Shown here: piece by piece, positions 62,490-64,000 of the stretch | Numbering within the stretch: position 1 is the stretch's first letter | Layout: each line of letters begins with the position of its first letter | Assembly (NCBI GenBank): GCA_944320795.1 | Contig: CALUIU010000014.1 | Coordinates: 1-64,000 of the forward strand | Direction: 5' to 3' | DNA: 64,000 nt | From: Candidatus Paraprevotella stercoravium | Lineage (GTDB): Bacteria > Bacteroidota > Bacteroidia > Bacteroidales > Bacteroidaceae | The notes under the pieces: generated by a model | The model's input: only the letters and a program-made list of their open reading frames with translations | Databases searched by the model: none | Told to the model about the DNA's origin: nothing | Program-made: the position numbers and the translations under genes

Positions 62490-64000
62490 ATGGAAAAGGA
62501 GTTGCAAGAATGCATAGACGGTTGTCGTCATGGGGATCCGAAAGCCCAATCGGAGCTCTATGTCCGTTATGCTTCCTGGATGAAGCAAAGAGTGCTGCCA
62601 TTGGTGGGTGATGAGGCCCTGGCCGAGGATCTGGTGCATGATACGTTTATCCTGATTCTGGAACATATCGGGGAGCTGAGAGACGCTTCCCGTCTGGAAC
62701 CCTGGATGAGTCTGACTCTGCGCCGGGTTGCCTTGCAATATTTGCGCAGCTGGTATGCCCGGCATATATCTTTTCCCGGTGAACTGCCCGAAAAGAGACT
62801 GGGTGGGGCTGATCCTGCCGTTTCCGTAAGCCTGGGAGAACTGTATCGTCTGTCAGACCGGTTGCCTGAAGGTTACCGGAAGGTGTTCCGGATGGCCTAT
62901 TTCAAGGGTATGAGTCATGGCGAGATAGCGCAAATATTGGGTATCCGTCCGCATACTTCCTCGTCACAGCTGGCGCGTGCACGCGCGCTGTTCCGTAAAC
63001 TACTGAAAGAATATGGTATTGGCACTTCGGCTTTATTGTTCTGGATTTGGCTGGCACAGAACCCCGAGTGGCATGTTCCTTCCGAAGACCTTTCTCCTCT
63101 GTTTCAGAGTCCGGAATGTAAGCCTGTTCCGGAGTATTCTCCAGCATCTTCCCGATCCCGTTTCGGTACTTATGGGACTTCGGCTTCTGCGCTTCCGACG
63201 GGAAAAGGTTCTTTCGTCAGTCCGGATACCGTTTATCGGCAATCTCAAACTGAAGACAGAGCGGAGAAGGATTCTCTGCATGAACAGCAACATGATGAAA
63301 AAGAATCTGAAAAATTCCGTCTGCACTTCCCGTCCGGTCGTCTGCCTATGGCTGAGTCCTGGAAAAGGAAAGTTCAGCGCCGAAACCGCTGGTCGGTATC
63401 TTTGGCATACAGCCAGAACCGGGGATTGGAAACCGTAGCTCCTAAGGCGGTACCGATTTTGAAACGGTCAATCGGTTCTGGCGGTACGGTACTGGTGCCT
63501 GAGATGACAACCTCATGGGATGAATATTATGAATACCTCACGACCTATTTCCCATCTTTTGAAAATCCTGAGAAGGTTCTGAATCTGATAGATATCGCCA
63601 ATCAGAACAAAGGACAGCAGATTAAGGAAACCGCATACTATGACCAGCCTTTTGTCTTTAAACTGTCCGTGAGCCGCCAGTGGCATGATCGATGGCAGAT
63701 GGATCTGGGCATTCAGTATAAGAAACTCGGTGCCCGGTTCAAGATTGGAACAGACTCGCTTTTACTGACCCGGCAAACAGTACATTATCTGGGAATCTCA
63801 TCCGGTGTGGGCTGGAAATGGTGGCAAGGGCGAGGCTTCAACCTTCAGGCCACAGTTGGAATGACCTTGGATATTCCCGTGTCCTGGTCGTCACGTACGG
63901 ATTATGTTTTTGAAGGAAGACCTTTTTATTCGGAAATCAATGAGATTCATCCTCCAAGGCAGTGGTCGGTGTTTGGCGGTATCGGAATAGAAGTGCCGCT
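62490..64000 (+). CDS. ECF-type sigma factor fused to membrane helix and outer-membrane barrel-like domain (partial)
   Basis: One frame runs from ATG 62490 to the window end without a stop. Residues 1-165 are an ECF sigma factor: region 2 (CRHGDPKAQSELYVRYASWM, DEALAEDLVHDTFILILEHI) and region 4 (LPEGYRKVFRMAYFKGMSHG, EIAQILGIRPHTSSSQLARA). Residues about 175-189 (GIGTSALLFWIWLAQ) form a membrane helix. A Ser/Pro/Glu-rich linker (190-295) leads to alternating beta strands typical of outer-membrane barrels (NRWSVSLAYSQNRG, FVFKLSVSRQWHDRWQMDLG, HYLGISSGVGWKWW). In Bacteroidota it is usually an anti-sigma factor that carries the helix and barrel; here the sigma factor itself does. It starts 96 bp after the MBOAT gene. 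Confidence 0.82.
   Translation, partial: MEKELQECIDGCRHGDPKAQSELYVRYASWMKQRVLPLVGDEALAEDLVHDTFILILEHIGELRDASRLEPWMSLTLRRVALQYLRSWYARHISFPGELPEKRLGGADPAVSVSLGELYRLSDRLPEGYRKVFRMAYFKGMSHGEIAQILGIRPHTSSSQLARARALFRKLLKEYGIGTSALLFWIWLAQNPEWHVPSEDLSPLFQSPECKPVPEYSPASSRSRFGTYGTSASALPTGKGSFVSPDTVYRQSQTEDRAEKDSLHEQQHDEKESEKFRLHFPSGRLPMAESWKRKVQRRNRWSVSLAYSQNRGLETVAPKAVPILKRSIGSGGTVLVPEMTTSWDEYYEYLTTYFPSFENPEKVLNLIDIANQNKGQQIKETAYYDQPFVFKLSVSRQWHDRWQMDLGIQYKKLGARFKIGTDSLLLTRQTVHYLGISSGVGWKWWQGRGFNLQATVGMTLDIPVSWSSRTDYVFEGRPFYSEINEIHPPRQWSVFGGIGIEVP

Overview
The window looks like the chromosome of a gut Bacteroidales bacterium. The evidence is Bacteroidota-type promoters (TAnnTTTG -7 boxes), a near absence of Shine-Dalgarno sites, secreted enzymes ending in type IX secretion (T9SS)-like C-terminal sorting domains, a BtBSH-like bile salt hydrolase, a split LysO and a PG0541-type efflux operon. 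The sorting tails (YDLQGRRV...GIYV..GKKV) resemble those of Prevotella/Paraprevotella. The genus is inferred, not shown.

Region 1 (1-2.3 kb) holds a partial AAA-ATPase-like gene, a truncated small gene and an unknown 230-aa protein. Region 2 (2.3-32.6 kb), almost all on the minus strand, is a host-glycan/mucin foraging and adhesion island without SusC/SusD. It encodes a GH16 endo-glycanase, a GH29 and a GH95 alpha-L-fucosidase, a GH33 sialidase, a clan-D (GH36-like) hydrolase, a GntR regulator with two operator-like 22-bp sites, and a family of large non-catalytic secreted proteins (740, 742 and 820 aa plus one decayed copy). Five of the sorting-domain genes are followed within 12-42 bp by a tiny gene for a 50-60 aa peptide starting MKKTYQKPxL. 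Four of these peptides are below 60 aa and easily missed. A 355-bp nearly perfect direct repeat brackets 12.7 kb of this island. The island also carries scars: an IS30-type transposase tail, a truncated SGNH-esterase start, an orphan signal peptide and an internally deleted adhesin.

Region 3 (32.8-51.5 kb) is mainly household and stress functions: split LysO lysine exporter behind a long leader, an RND efflux operon followed by a bile salt hydrolase, a truncated Crp-type regulator, an iron-type alcohol dehydrogenase, GH20 hexosaminidase, exopolyphosphatase plus polyphosphate kinase, enolase, an O-acetylhomoserine sulfhydrylase and an RlpA-like protein.

Region 4 (51.8-64 kb), all plus strand, contains a TetR-TolC-MFP-RND-PG0541 efflux operon, an O-acetylation cassette (two SGNH proteins and an MBOAT acyltransferase), and a partial gene in which an ECF-type sigma factor is fused in frame to a transmembrane helix and an outer-membrane-barrel-like domain.

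The sialidase, fucosidases, hexosaminidase and GH16 enzyme together could strip and cut mucin O-glycans outside the cell, while the lectin-like proteins would hold cells or enzymes on glycans. Bile salt hydrolase and two RND pumps fit life in the bile-exposed gut. The candidate undescribed systems are the sorting-domain-protein/MKKTYQKP-peptide pairs and the sigma-barrel fusion.
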